A DNA stretch of 64,000 nt from an uncultured Winogradskyella sp. Lineage in GTDB: Bacteria; Bacteroidota; Bacteroidia; Flavobacteriales; Flavobacteriaceae. Position numbers and translations under genes: made by a program. This document shows, piece after piece, positions 16,836-25,827 of this stretch (position 1 is the stretch's first letter; each line of letters begins with the position of its first letter). The notes below the pieces were generated by a model that did not search any database, was not told where the DNA came from, and worked only from the letters and a program-made list of their open reading frames with translations. The stretch covers positions 124,001-188,000 of the forward strand of contig NZ_CANMCZ010000005.1 in the NCBI RefSeq assembly GCF_947496485.1. Direction: 5' to 3'.

Positions 16836-18926
16836 CTAAAAATCTTGGGCTTGTATCGCAGTTATGATTACTGTGCTATAGATATCATCTGTGGTACAGC
16901 CTCTACTCAAATCATTTACAGGTTTATTCAATCCTTGTAGCATTGGACCAATTGCTAAAGCACCAGTTTCTCTTTGTACAGCTTTATAAGTGTTATTGCC
17001 TGTGTTTAAGTCTGGGAAGATCAGAACACTTGCTTGTCCTGCAACTTCAGAATTTGGCAATTTACTTTTTCCGATGCGCATATCTACGGCAGCATCGTAT
17101 TGTATAGGACCTTCAATTTTAATATGTGGAGCCTTTTTCATTACTATTTCGGTAGCTTCCCTTACTCTATCTACATCTTCGCCTTTTCCTGAGGCACCAG
17201 ATGAATAGGATAACATTGCTACTTTAGGTTCTATACCGAAATCTTGAGCGGTTTTGGCAGACGATATCGCTATTTCTGCTAATTCTTCAGCATTAGGATT
17301 AGGATTTATAGCACAATCTCCAAATATGGATATTCTATCGTCTAAGCACATAAAAAATACAGAGGACACTATTTTTACTCCGGGTTTTGTTTTTATAAAT
17401 TGTAATGCAGGACGCAATGTATGTGCTGTAGTATGAATAGCTCCAGAGACCATACCATCTGCATGACCTTTATAAATCATCATTGTAGCAAAGTAAGAGA
17501 CATCGGACATCATATCCTTTGCCATATCTAAATTTACATTTTTATGCTTTCGTAATTCATAGAATGTGTCTACATAATCTTCAAAATGCTCAGATTTTTG
17601 TGGTGATACAATGTTAACCTTCGAGGTGTCTAATGGAATATCAAACTTTTTAATCCTTTCTAATATTTTGTCTTCATCTCCGATTAAAGTTAAATCCACG
17701 ACATGGGCATCAATTAATCTTGCTGAAGCTCTTAGAATACGCTCATCATAACCTTCTGGGAGTACAATATGTTTCTTGTCTTTCAAAGCTTTTTGCAATA
17801 AATTATATTGAAACATTCTTGGTGTAAACCCTTCAGACTCAAAGGTGATTAAGTCATTAGATAGTTTGTCAGTATCTACAAATTTTTCGAATGTCGCTAT
17901 AGAAGTTTCTATTTTTTCAGTGTTTTCGGCATAAATTTTAGATTTAATTTTACCAATAGCGTTTGCTACACCAAAAGTACCTTCTTTAACACTAATTATT
18001 GGTGCTATGCTAGAGAGCCCTTCAATAAGTTTTAATATTGATTTTTCTGGTATTAATCCACCTGTAAGTACTATGCCTGAGATTTTCGGGTAGTTTTTTG
18101 AAATATTAGCTTGTAGCGCACCCAATATAATGTCTGCTCGATCACCTGGTGTTATTACCAAGGTATTATCTTTGAGGTGAGTTAAATAATTTCGTAATTG
18201 CATAGCGCCAACACCAAAGTGCTCAGATTCGTTATTTAGCATGTCTTCTCCAAAAAGAATTGTTCCATCTAATGCTTTAGAAATTTCCTTAATGGTAGGA
18301 GACGATAAACTCTTTATTGTTGGTATAACAGCTACGTTGGTATTTTCTTTAATACGTCCTATTAAAAGTGCTTTTAATGTTTTGACGTCATCGGGATTAT
18401 TTTTATTGACAATTATTGAGAGCACTTTAACTTCTTCTTTAAAAGTATTGTAAGCTAATTGAGTATTATCTACAATAATATCAAGTGGTTTTTTATAGCC
18501 GTTGGCCACTATAATTACAGGAAGGCCAAGGTTTTTGGAAATAAGGATATTAATATCTAATTCTAAATTGGTGTTTTCATTAGAAAAGTCTGTACCTTCT
18601 ACAAGGATAATATCAAAGCGATCTTCTAAATACTTGTATTTCTTTATGATCTCATCTATTACTTTTCCAGCCTTACCGTTGTTGTATAAATCCAGTACCT
18701 CGCTTCTGGTAAAAGCAAATGTTTTTTTATAATTTATGTCTAATTCAAAATAAGATAGAACAGTATTGATATGGTTATCTAAATCACCATTTTTATCATC
18801 TTCTATAATTGGTCTGAAATAACCAACCTTTGCTGTTTTACCTAAAAGCATGCGCATCAGCCCTAAAACCACAACAGATTTACCACTGTTTGGTTCCATG
18901 GTAGCTACATAAATTCCTTTGCTCAT
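16836..18926 (-). CDS. pta: phosphate acetyltransferase (long form)
   Basis: Converts acetyl-CoA and phosphate to acetyl phosphate. The 696-residue protein is the long Pta form: an N-terminal P-loop domain (EPNSGKSVVVLGLMRM), a middle DRTGG-type domain (GDRADIILGALQ), and the C-terminal catalytic PTA_PTB domain from about residue 375 (HIVLPEGYDERILRASA; MLSYSSGASGKGEDVDRV). The N-terminal domains regulate activity in proteobacterial homologues. It lies upstream of ackA in one operon. Confidence 0.96.
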   Translation of the reverse strand: MSKGIYVATMEPNSGKSVVVLGLMRMLLGKTAKVGYFRPIIEDDKNGDLDNHINTVLSYFELDINYKKTFAFTRSEVLDLYNNGKAGKVIDEIIKKYKYLEDRFDIILVEGTDFSNENTNLELDINILISKNLGLPVIIVANGYKKPLDIIVDNTQLAYNTFKEEVKVLSIIVNKNNPDDVKTLKALLIGRIKENTNVAVIPTIKSLSSPTIKEISKALDGTILFGEDMLNNESEHFGVGAMQLRNYLTHLKDNTLVITPGDRADIILGALQANISKNYPKISGIVLTGGLIPEKSILKLIEGLSSIAPIISVKEGTFGVANAIGKIKSKIYAENTEKIETSIATFEKFVDTDKLSNDLITFESEGFTPRMFQYNLLQKALKDKKHIVLPEGYDERILRASARLIDAHVVDLTLIGDEDKILERIKKFDIPLDTSKVNIVSPQKSEHFEDYVDTFYELRKHKNVNLDMAKDMMSDVSYFATMMIYKGHADGMVSGAIHTTAHTLRPALQFIKTKPGVKIVSSVFFMCLDDRISIFGDCAINPNPNAEELAEIAISSAKTAQDFGIEPKVAMLSYSSGASGKGEDVDRVREATEIVMKKAPHIKIEGPIQYDAAVDMRIGKSKLPNSEVAGQASVLIFPDLNTGNNTYKAVQRETGALAIGPMLQGLNKPVNDLSRGCTTDDIYSTVIITAIQAQDF

Positions 18927-19098
18927 TTTACCTGTAATTTTGTTATAAAGATATGCTATTGCTTATTATTAGATAGTATATCTACCGTCATTTGATTTAC
19001 TAAAATATGGTGTAAATTTAATATAGCTATGCTTTTTTAAAGGTGATATTTGTCATGGTTTAAGCGAAATAACAAAACTGGTTAACCAATTACTTGTG

Positions 19099-19995
19099 CT
19101 ATTTACTTGTTAGGTCTCTAAACAAACTCTCTAAACTCGCATTTTTCTGATTTAATTGAAGAATTTTTAATTCATTATCATGTGCAAAATCAAATACATG
19201 AGATCTCATATCTTCTTTTGTAGAGAATGTAATTTCATAGATAAAATCGTGCGTATTTTTTACTGAAGTTACTTTTGGTAGTTTTAATAAAAAAGTGTCT
19301 TCAACTCGGTAATCAAATTCTACAACAACTATTTGTTCTTGCCCTTCTCTCAGGTCCTTTAAATATTTGTCAGCAACGATTTCACCTTTATTAATAATAA
19401 TAACACGATCGCACATAGCTTCTACTTCTTGCATAATGTGAGTAGATAGAAAAACTGTTTTTTCTTTGCCTATATTTTTAATGAGATTCCTAATATCTAC
19501 CAATTGGTTTGGGTCGAGACCTGTTGTAGGTTCGTCTAAAATCAATACTTCAGGATTATGTAATAACGCATTTGCTAAACCAACACGTTGTCTGTAGCCT
19601 TTAGATAATTGACTTATTTTTTTATGTGCTTCTGGTGTTAAGCCAGTTAATTCAATAACCTCTGCAATTCTAGATTTAGAAGTGCTATAGACATTCGCAT
19701 TAAAATTTAAATATTCCTTAACGTACAAATCTGTATAAAGCGGATTGTGTTCTGGTAAGTAGCCAACACTACTTTGCACACTTTTTTTATCAGAAGTTAC
19801 ATTAAAGCCATTTACGTTTGCAGAACCCTCAGAAGCTTCAATGTATGTAGTAAGGATTTTCATCATAGTCGATTTTCCAGCACCATTTGGGCCAAGAAAT
19901 CCAACAATTTCTGCATCATTTACTTTAAAAGAAACATCGTTAAGTGCTTTCTGGTCTTTATATAGTTTCGTAATGTTCTGGACTTCAATAGACAT
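19099..19995 (-). CDS. gldA: gliding motility ABC transporter ATP-binding protein GldA
   Basis: A 298-residue ABC ATPase: Walker A GPNGAGKST near residue 35, signature LSKGYRQRVGLANAL, Walker B VLILDEPTTGLD, and the H-loop STHIM. The N-terminus MSIEVQNITKLY and the overall match fit Flavobacterium GldA, which acts with GldF and GldG in gliding motility; those partners are not in the window. A general ABC export ATPase is the alternative reading. A promoter element lies 18 bp upstream of the ATG. Confidence 0.85.
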   Translation of the reverse strand: MSIEVQNITKLYKDQKALNDVSFKVNDAEIVGFLGPNGAGKSTMMKILTTYIEASEGSANVNGFNVTSDKKSVQSSVGYLPEHNPLYTDLYVKEYLNFNANVYSTSKSRIAEVIELTGLTPEAHKKISQLSKGYRQRVGLANALLHNPEVLILDEPTTGLDPNQLVDIRNLIKNIGKEKTVFLSTHIMQEVEAMCDRVIIINKGEIVADKYLKDLREGQEQIVVVEFDYRVEDTFLLKLPKVTSVKNTHDFIYEITFSTKEDMRSHVFDFAHDNELKILQLNQKNASLESLFRDLTSK

Positions 19996-20012
19996 AAAGA
20001 AATAAATTTATT

Positions 20013-20020
20013 CAAAAATA
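20013..20020 (-). promoter_or_regulatory. putative gldA promoter -7 element
   Basis: On the minus strand it reads TATTTTTG, an exact TAnnTTTG match, 17 bases before the gldA start codon, with TTG at 20037-20039 and another at 20044-20046 as possible -33 elements. Confidence 0.5.
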
Positions 20021-20039
20021 CTAGTTTGCCTAAAAACAA

Positions 20040-20068
20040 TTGACAATTTTTTAATCAATCTCTATAAT
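20040..20068 (+). promoter_or_regulatory. TTGACA-N17-TATAAT, possible promoter for the pheA leader
   Basis: TTGACA (20040-20045) and TATAAT (20063-20068) are separated by exactly 17 bases, an ideal sigma-70 promoter of the enterobacterial type. Bacteroidota housekeeping promoters usually read TAnnTTTG instead, so this may be chance in AT-rich DNA. No better candidate was found upstream of the aromatic leader. Confidence 0.3.
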
Positions 20069-20191
20069 AATCAGAATTTTGTATCATAATTATTGCTAAT
20101 TCTCTAAAACTTCATAGATATCAATAAAAAAAGCGATGTTCACATTTTGATTTGTAAAAATTATAATTACATTAGCCACATATTAATAACA

Positions 20192-20242
20192 ATGAACATA
20201 TCTAAAACATATTATAACTGGTTTTACTTCTTTTTTAGCTAA
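20192..20242 (+). CDS. aromatic-rich leader peptide of the pheA operon
   Basis: A 16-codon open frame encodes MNISKTYYNWFYFFFS, with eight aromatic residues (four Phe, three Tyr, one Trp) concentrated in its second half. It lies in the leader of the Phe/Tyr biosynthesis operon and ends six bases before an antiterminator-like segment. This is the arrangement of classical attenuation peptides such as PheL. The peptide itself would have no role other than to stall ribosomes when charged aromatic tRNAs are scarce. No Shine-Dalgarno sequence is seen; the upstream bases are A-rich, as is normal in this phylum. Confidence 0.75.
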   Translation: MNISKTYYNWFYFFFS

Positions 20243-20247
20243 AGGAA

Positions 20248-20312
20248 CGAGACTAAGTATGTTTTATTTAAAATATAATTTATAAAGTCTCGATTTAATC
20301 GAGACTTTTTTC
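20248..20312 (+). promoter_or_regulatory. transcription attenuator of the pheA operon (antiterminator/terminator pair)
   Basis: The segment AGTCTCG (20286-20292) can pair with CGAGACT at 20300-20306 to form the terminator stem AAGTCTCGA/TCGAGACTT (20285-20293/20299-20307), followed by six Ts. It can pair instead with an identical CGAGACT at 20248-20254. The upstream copy starts six bases after the leader-peptide stop. A ribosome that finishes the peptide would cover it and allow termination, while a ribosome stalled at the aromatic codons would leave it free to form the antiterminator. The mechanism is inferred from structure. Confidence 0.72.
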
Positions 20313-20331
20313 ATTTTTATCTATCTAGTAG

Positions 20332-20352
20332 TTCTGAACTTGTTTCAGGATT
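20332..20352. repeat. dispersed palindromic repeat, diverged copy
   Basis: TTCTGAACTTGTTTCAGGAT-type sequence, the same palindromic unit found at 57101 and 57649, here with one changed base. It lies between the attenuator hairpin and pheA. Confidence 0.55.
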
Positions 20353-20366
20353 TAAAAAAATAAAAT

Positions 20367-21194
20367 TTGAATAAACCAATAGCAATACAAGGAATTAAAG
20401 GATCGTTTCATCACGAAGTCGCTCAGTTGTTTTTTAGTGCAAATACAGATGTGGTTGAATGCATGACTTTTGACGGTACTGTAGATAGTCTTCTAAAAGG
20501 GGATTCAGATTATATTGTAATGGCTTTAGAGAATTCTATTGCAGGTTCAATAATTCCTAATTATGCCTTAATAGATAGGCATAATCTGAGTATTGTTGGC
20601 GAGCACTATTTAGATATTCAGCATAACTTTTTGGCATTAAATGGGCAAACTATTGCAGATATAAAAGAAGTACACTCACACCCGATGGCTTTATTGCAAT
20701 GTAAAGTCTTTTTTAAAGATTATCCTCATATAAAATTGGTAGAAGCTAAAGATACTGCAGATGTTGCTAAGCAAATTTCAGATAAAGGTATAAAAGGTAT
20801 TGCGGCAATAGCTAGTAAAAATGCGGCAGAGTTATATGGGTTAGAAATATTAGCAGAAAGTATTCAAACTATAAAGCATAACGAAACACGCTTTGTGATT
20901 GTAAAGCTTCAGAATTTTGAAACTGATAAAAAAGGACTAAATAAGGCTTCTATAAAATTTGAATTAGATCATAAACGAGGTAGTTTAGCTACTATACTTA
21001 ATGTTATGAGTGATTGTAAGCTCAACCTTACTAAGATACAGTCTTTGCCAAAAATTGAAACCCCTTGGAAGTATGCTTTTTTTGTAGATGTTACTTTCGA
21101 AGATTATAAATATTATGAAAAAGCCTCATCAATTATGGAAATAATGGCAGAGAATTTTAAAGTACTAGGCGAATATAAAAATGCAAGACTATGA
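20367..21194 (+). CDS. pheA: prephenate dehydratase
   Basis: Converts prephenate to phenylpyruvate for phenylalanine. The 275-residue protein starts at a TTG codon; the conserved family start (IAIQGIKGSFHHEVA) follows within a few residues and no upstream ATG fits. The catalytic domain is residues 1 to about 185, with NETRFVIV (the T-R-F motif). An ACT domain from about residue 195 (KRGSLATILNVMSDCKLNLTKI) would give phenylalanine feedback control. There is no fused chorismate mutase, which is instead in the last gene of the operon. Expression is probably set by the leader attenuator. Confidence 0.93.
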   Translation: MNKPIAIQGIKGSFHHEVAQLFFSANTDVVECMTFDGTVDSLLKGDSDYIVMALENSIAGSIIPNYALIDRHNLSIVGEHYLDIQHNFLALNGQTIADIKEVHSHPMALLQCKVFFKDYPHIKLVEAKDTADVAKQISDKGIKGIAAIASKNAAELYGLEILAESIQTIKHNETRFVIVKLQNFETDKKGLNKASIKFELDHKRGSLATILNVMSDCKLNLTKIQSLPKIETPWKYAFFVDVTFEDYKYYEKASSIMEIMAENFKVLGEYKNARL

Positions 21195-22333
21195 TTGAAG
21201 TTGCTAAGCGTTTAAAAAATGTTGAAGAATACTACTTTTCTAAAAAGTTGAGAGAAGTTGCGCTTTTAAAATCCCAAGGAAAGCCAATTATCAATTTAGG
21301 TATTGGAAGTCCGGATTTAGCTCCACCTTTTAAAGCCTCTGTTTCGCTTCAAGATAGTTTATTAGACGAAGGTGCTCATAAATATCAAAGCTATCAAGGT
21401 TTGCCAGAATTACGAGAGGAAATTTCAAACTTTTATAAGAAACAATATAGGGTAGATGTTAGCCCTCAAACTGAAGTGTTGCCTCTATTGGGAAGTAAAG
21501 AAGGAATTATGCACATTTCTATGGCATTTTTAAATAAAGGAGATAAAGTGTTAGTACCTAATCCTGGTTATCCTACATATTCTTCAGTAACTAAGTTACT
21601 AGAAGCAAAACCCATTTATTACGATTTAAAAGAAGACCATAATTGGTTGCCAAATTTTAGTGCTTTAGAACGATTAGATTTAAGTCGTGTAAAGATTATG
21701 TGGATTAATTATCCTCATATGCCAACAGGTAGCAATGCAGATAATAAGTTTTATGATAAGGTTATTGCATTTGGAAAACGACATAATATTTTAATTGTCA
21801 ATGACAATCCTTACAGTTTTATTCTCAATGAAAAACCAATTAGTATTCTGAGATATAAAGATGCTAAAGAGGTGTGTTTAGAATTAAATTCTTTAAGCAA
21901 AACATTTAATATGGCTGGTTGGCGTGTTGGGATGCTAGTAGGTAATTATGATTTGGTAAATGCAGTATTGAGGGTGAAAAGTAATATGGATTCAGGCATG
22001 TTTTATGGTATACAAAAAGGAGCTATTGAAGCTCTGAGATGCTCAGATATGTGGTTTCAAAGTTTAAATAGTGTGTACCAAACACGACGACAATTAGTTT
22101 GGAAATTAGCTGATAGTCTTAAATGTGTATATGACAAATATGCAACAGGATTATTTGTTTGGGCAAAATTACCGCCAAATATTAAATCAGAAGAATTCAC
22201 GGATTTAGTATTGAAAGAACATTCAATTTTTATAACACCAGGAACCGTCTTTGGAAGCAATGGAGAAGGTTATGTCCGCTTTTCATTGTGTGCTTCTGAA
22301 GACATTATAAAAGAAGCAATAGCAAGAGTATAG
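21191..22333 (+). CDS. class I/II PLP aminotransferase (probable aromatic/aspartate aminotransferase)
   Basis: A 380-residue fold-type I enzyme. NLGIGSPDLAPP is near the N-terminus, NPGYPTYSS and NDNPYSF are cofactor contacts, and LNSLSKTFNMAGWRVGMLVG carries the PLP lysine. The position between pheA and tyrA, with a 4-nt ATGA overlap to pheA, points to transamination of phenylpyruvate and hydroxyphenylpyruvate (or prephenate). That substrate is inferred from context. Confidence 0.87.
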   Translation: MIEVAKRLKNVEEYYFSKKLREVALLKSQGKPIINLGIGSPDLAPPFKASVSLQDSLLDEGAHKYQSYQGLPELREEISNFYKKQYRVDVSPQTEVLPLLGSKEGIMHISMAFLNKGDKVLVPNPGYPTYSSVTKLLEAKPIYYDLKEDHNWLPNFSALERLDLSRVKIMWINYPHMPTGSNADNKFYDKVIAFGKRHNILIVNDNPYSFILNEKPISILRYKDAKEVCLELNSLSKTFNMAGWRVGMLVGNYDLVNAVLRVKSNMDSGMFYGIQKGAIEALRCSDMWFQSLNSVYQTRRQLVWKLADSLKCVYDKYATGLFVWAKLPPNIKSEEFTDLVLKEHSIFITPGTVFGSNGEGYVRFSLCASEDIIKEAIARV

Positions 22334-22338
22334 TTAGT

Positions 22339-23190
22339 ATGAATAATATTTTTATCATAGGAGTAGGATTAATTGGCGGAAGCTTCGCTTTAGATATTAA
22401 GAAATTATATCCACAAAGTAATGTCTTTGGTATTGATAAGAACGAAACGCATTTAGATGAAGCTATAAACCTTAAAGTTATTGACAAAAAAGCAAATTTT
22501 GAAGATTTGAAACTTGCAGATATTGTCATAGTTGCCATTCCTGTGGATGCTACATTAACTGTTTTGCCAAAAGTCTTAGATTATGTTTCTGATAATGCCA
22601 TTGTTTTTGATGCTGGTTCTACCAAAGAGGATATTTGTCTTAAAGTGAAAAATCATCCCAAACGCAGAAATTATTTGGCTGCTCATCCTATAGCTGGTAC
22701 AGAATATTCGGGTCCAAAAGCTGCGATTCATAATTTGTACAAAAACAAAACGAACATTATTTGCGAGGTAGAAGAAACGGCATTCAAGCTTCAAGAAAAA
22801 GCATTAAAATTATTTGCAGAATTAGGAATGCGAATTCGATATATGAATCCTAAGGCGCACGATAAGCATATTGCTTACGTTTCGCACTTATCACACATTA
22901 GTTCATTTATGTTGGGTAAAACGGTAATCGAAAAAGAGAAAAACGAACGCGATATTTTTGATATGGCAGGTAGTGGATTTGAGAGTACTGTGCGTTTGGC
23001 AAAAAGTTCGCCTGCTATGTGGACACCAATTTTTGAGCAGAATAAGACCAATGTTATAGAGACTTTAGATGAGTATATCAATAATCTAAAACATTTCAAA
23101 AAGCTCATGGAAGATGGAGATTTTGAAGCGGTTTATAACGAAATGGAAACAACAAATCATATAAAAGATATATTAAACGGAATACAATAG
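22339..23190 (+). CDS. tyrA: prephenate dehydrogenase
   Basis: A 283-residue NAD(P)-dependent enzyme making hydroxyphenylpyruvate for tyrosine. IFIIGVGLIGGSFALDI is the Rossmann motif, DAGSTKEDI and HPIAGTEYSGPKAA the catalytic-region motifs with the conserved His, and SHLSHISSFM the helical dimerisation part. There is no ACT domain and no fused mutase. It is the third gene of the aromatic operon, 5 bp after the aminotransferase gene. Confidence 0.93.
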   Translation: MNNIFIIGVGLIGGSFALDIKKLYPQSNVFGIDKNETHLDEAINLKVIDKKANFEDLKLADIVIVAIPVDATLTVLPKVLDYVSDNAIVFDAGSTKEDICLKVKNHPKRRNYLAAHPIAGTEYSGPKAAIHNLYKNKTNIICEVEETAFKLQEKALKLFAELGMRIRYMNPKAHDKHIAYVSHLSHISSFMLGKTVIEKEKNERDIFDMAGSGFESTVRLAKSSPAMWTPIFEQNKTNVIETLDEYINNLKHFKKLMEDGDFEAVYNEMETTNHIKDILNGIQ

Positions 23191-23212
23191 ATAATAAGAT
23201 TAATAAGCAAAA

Positions 23213-24295
23213 ATGGAGAATAACAAAGAAATGAGAACATGGTTGGATGATATGAAACTAGATCATCCTTTAGTAATCGCAGGACCATGTAGCGCAGAAA
23301 CTGAGGAACAAGTATTAAAAATAGCCCACCAGCTAAAAGATACAGATGTTAATTATTACCGAGCAGGTATTTGGAAGCCAAGAACGCGACCAGGAAACTT
23401 TGAAGGTGTTGGTGCATTAGGTTTAAAATGGTTACAAAAAGTAAAAGAAGAAACGGGTTTAAAAACGGCTACAGAAGTTGCAAATAGAAACCATGTAGAA
23501 TTGGCTTTAGAGCACGATATAGATTTATTATGGATTGGAGCGCGTTCTACTGTTAGCCCTTTTATAATGCAAGATTTAGCTGATGCTTTAGAAGGAACCG
23601 ATAAAATAGTGCTGGTTAAAAATCCAGTAAATCCAGATTTAGCTTTGTGGTTAGGTGGTATTGAAAGATTACATACTGCAGGAATTAAAAAGTTAGGTGC
23701 TATACATAGAGGGTTTTCTACTTATGAGAAATCTAAATATAGAAATATACCAGAATGGCAACTAGCAATTGAATTTCAAAATAAATTTCCGGACTTACCA
23801 TTAATTAACGACCCATCTCATATTACAGGTAGAAGAGACATGATTTTAGATGTGTCTCAAACAGCTCTAGATCTAAATTTTGATGGTTTAATGATAGAAA
23901 CGCATCACGATCCTGATAACGCTTGGAGTGATGCAGCACAGCAAGTTACACCAAACACATTGGTTAGAATTATGGAAGATCTAAGAATAAGAAAAGAAAC
24001 AGATCCTGAAGCAGCATACAATACTGAACTTAACAACTTAAGAGCTCAAATAGATGTTGTAGACAACCAAGTTATCGATTTACTTGGAAAACGTATGAAG
24101 GTTGCAGATGGTATCGGTAAACTTAAGAAACAAAAAAATGTTCAAGTCTTGCAAAGCAAGCGTTGGAACGAGATTTTAGGTAAAATGGTTTTAGAAGGCG
24201 AAGAAAGAGGATTGAGTGAAGAATTTATTTTACGCATGTTTAAAGCGATTCACCAAGAATCGATTAATCATCAGGAAAAGATTATTAATCATTAA
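23213..24295 (+). CDS. bifunctional DAHP synthase / chorismate mutase
   Basis: A 360-residue fusion. Residues 1 to about 260 are a type I-beta DAHP synthase (VIAGPCSAETEEQ, RAGIWKPRTRPGNFEGVG, HRGFSTYEK, NDPSHITGRR), which starts the shikimate pathway from PEP and erythrose 4-phosphate. Residues about 268-350 are an AroQ chorismate mutase (LRAQIDVVDNQVIDLLGKRM). This covers both the first step of the pathway and the branch to prephenate used by pheA and tyrA. It is the last gene of the operon, followed by a strong terminator. Confidence 0.93.
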   Translation: MENNKEMRTWLDDMKLDHPLVIAGPCSAETEEQVLKIAHQLKDTDVNYYRAGIWKPRTRPGNFEGVGALGLKWLQKVKEETGLKTATEVANRNHVELALEHDIDLLWIGARSTVSPFIMQDLADALEGTDKIVLVKNPVNPDLALWLGGIERLHTAGIKKLGAIHRGFSTYEKSKYRNIPEWQLAIEFQNKFPDLPLINDPSHITGRRDMILDVSQTALDLNFDGLMIETHHDPDNAWSDAAQQVTPNTLVRIMEDLRIRKETDPEAAYNTELNNLRAQIDVVDNQVIDLLGKRMKVADGIGKLKKQKNVQVLQSKRWNEILGKMVLEGEERGLSEEFILRMFKAIHQESINHQEKIINH

Positions 24296-24310
24296 AAATT
24301 AGTAATAAAA

Positions 24311-24340
24311 AAAAAAGGCTCGCAATTGCGAGCCTTTTTT
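24311..24340. terminator. terminator of the aromatic operon
   Basis: A perfect inverted repeat with arms AAGGCTCGCAA and TTGCGAGCCTT, flanked by runs of A on the left and T on the right, 15 bp after the stop codon. The symmetry means it could act in both directions. Confidence 0.9.
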
Positions 24341-24430
24341 AATTTTTAAAAATTCATAATGAGTTTAGATATTTTTAAAGTATATTTCAGTCACATATCG
24401 AATTCCTTGAGACTAATTAAATAAAAATGC

Positions 24431-24438
24431 TATTTTTG
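24431..24438 (+). promoter_or_regulatory. putative promoter -7 element of the M48 protease gene
   Basis: TATTTTTG exactly matches TAnnTTTG, with TTG at 24407-24409, 21 bp upstream, and the ATG 24 bp downstream. Confidence 0.55.
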
Positions 24439-24462
24439 GATTGAAGTGCTATTAATCTCTAT

Positions 24463-25818
24463 ATGCTAAAAAATTACGTTGCCCCTATTTTATTCTTGTT
24501 ATGCTTTTGTTTTTCTCATTCACAAAAAACTTCAGACAATCAATATTTACCAAAGGATATTGAAGCTTTAGAGGATTACTTAGAACAAATTAATTCAGAC
24601 TATATAAAAAGAATAGATGGCTCTCATGCTTCTAAGATTAGAAAGATCTTCAAGAATAGAGATGAAAAAGTCCTAGAATCAATAAATGATAGTGTTTATA
24701 TTTTCAATGATGACATAAATATTTATATAGATAGTATACTTTCGAATATATATAAGGCTAATCCACAAATTGATAATACAAATTATAAGTTTTTTGTAAA
24801 TACATCTTTCATTCCAAATGCATCATGTTATGGAGATGGTATGTTTGAGATTTATTTGGGTTTGTTTTCAACTTTGAGTTCAGATGACGAGGTAGCTTTT
24901 GTCATTTGTCATGAAATAGCACACAAATTATTAGATCACCCTTTAGATAACGTCACAAATGTTATTTCAACAATAAATTCTAAAGAAACGAAGAAGAAAG
25001 TCAGGGAAATAAAAAGGCAAAAGTATGGACAGACAAGAGCAGCACTTTCTGTAATTGATGAGCTTAGCATAGATATTTTAGACCATTCTAAAGAAACTGA
25101 AGCACAAGCTGATTCACTCGGATTTGTCTTATTTTCAAAGACCATATACAATAAATATAAAGCACTTAGTGCTCTGTCTAAACTTCAAAGAGATGATGAT
25201 ATGCTACTAAGTCATAATATAAGAGTTGATAGTATTTTTAATTTTGAAACTTACCCATTTAAACCATTTTGGTTGAAAGAAACCGTTTCTATTTTTGATA
25301 CAGATGAGAAAATTAATGAATTTAGTCTAGATTCAGATACCCTAAAAACGCATCCAGAAATTGAATTTAGAATAGAAAAACTAAAATCAGATTTTAGTAT
25401 TATTAGTACAGATAGTTCAGGGCAAGAAAATAATATGAGACTACTTATAAATTTGGCAAATTTAAAAATGATTGAAAGTGCCATTGACAAAAAGAATTTA
25501 GATATTGCAATTTATCAGTTGGTAGAATTATTTCACAATAAACGGATAGGTTCAGAGTACTATCATATTACAATGGCTAGTGTTTTGAAGCAAATTTATA
25601 ATGCCAAAAAAAATCACGAATTAGGTAAGTATATACCTCCTAAAAGTAAATTTTCAGACGAAAAGCAGCTTAATAAAATACGTCTTTTTCTACATAATCT
25701 AGAATTAGGAGAAACGAAGAAAATGGGATTAGCATTTTGCAAGGCCAATAAAGATGATTTAATGGCTGAAGATAATGGTACAGAAATTTTCAAATTTTTT
25801 AAATCAATTAATCAATAA
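24463..25818 (+). CDS. M48 family metalloprotease, exported
   Basis: A 451-residue protein with signal peptide MLKNYVAPILFLLCFCFSHSQ. The zinc-binding motif is H150-E151-I-A-H154, with the third ligand Glu213 in ETEAQADSLG, the M48 pattern. The active site therefore lies in the periplasm or at the surface rather than in the inner membrane as for HtpX. The C-terminal 200 residues are helical, perhaps TPR-like, and not recognised. It may act in protein quality control like BepA (inference). It lies 9 bp upstream of the next secreted protein gene. Confidence 0.85.
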   Translation: MLKNYVAPILFLLCFCFSHSQKTSDNQYLPKDIEALEDYLEQINSDYIKRIDGSHASKIRKIFKNRDEKVLESINDSVYIFNDDINIYIDSILSNIYKANPQIDNTNYKFFVNTSFIPNASCYGDGMFEIYLGLFSTLSSDDEVAFVICHEIAHKLLDHPLDNVTNVISTINSKETKKKVREIKRQKYGQTRAALSVIDELSIDILDHSKETEAQADSLGFVLFSKTIYNKYKALSALSKLQRDDDMLLSHNIRVDSIFNFETYPFKPFWLKETVSIFDTDEKINEFSLDSDTLKTHPEIEFRIEKLKSDFSIISTDSSGQENNMRLLINLANLKMIESAIDKKNLDIAIYQLVELFHNKRIGSEYYHITMASVLKQIYNAKKNHELGKYIPPKSKFSDEKQLNKIRLFLHNLELGETKKMGLAFCKANKDDLMAEDNGTEIFKFFKSINQ

Positions 25819-25827
25819 TACATTAAC

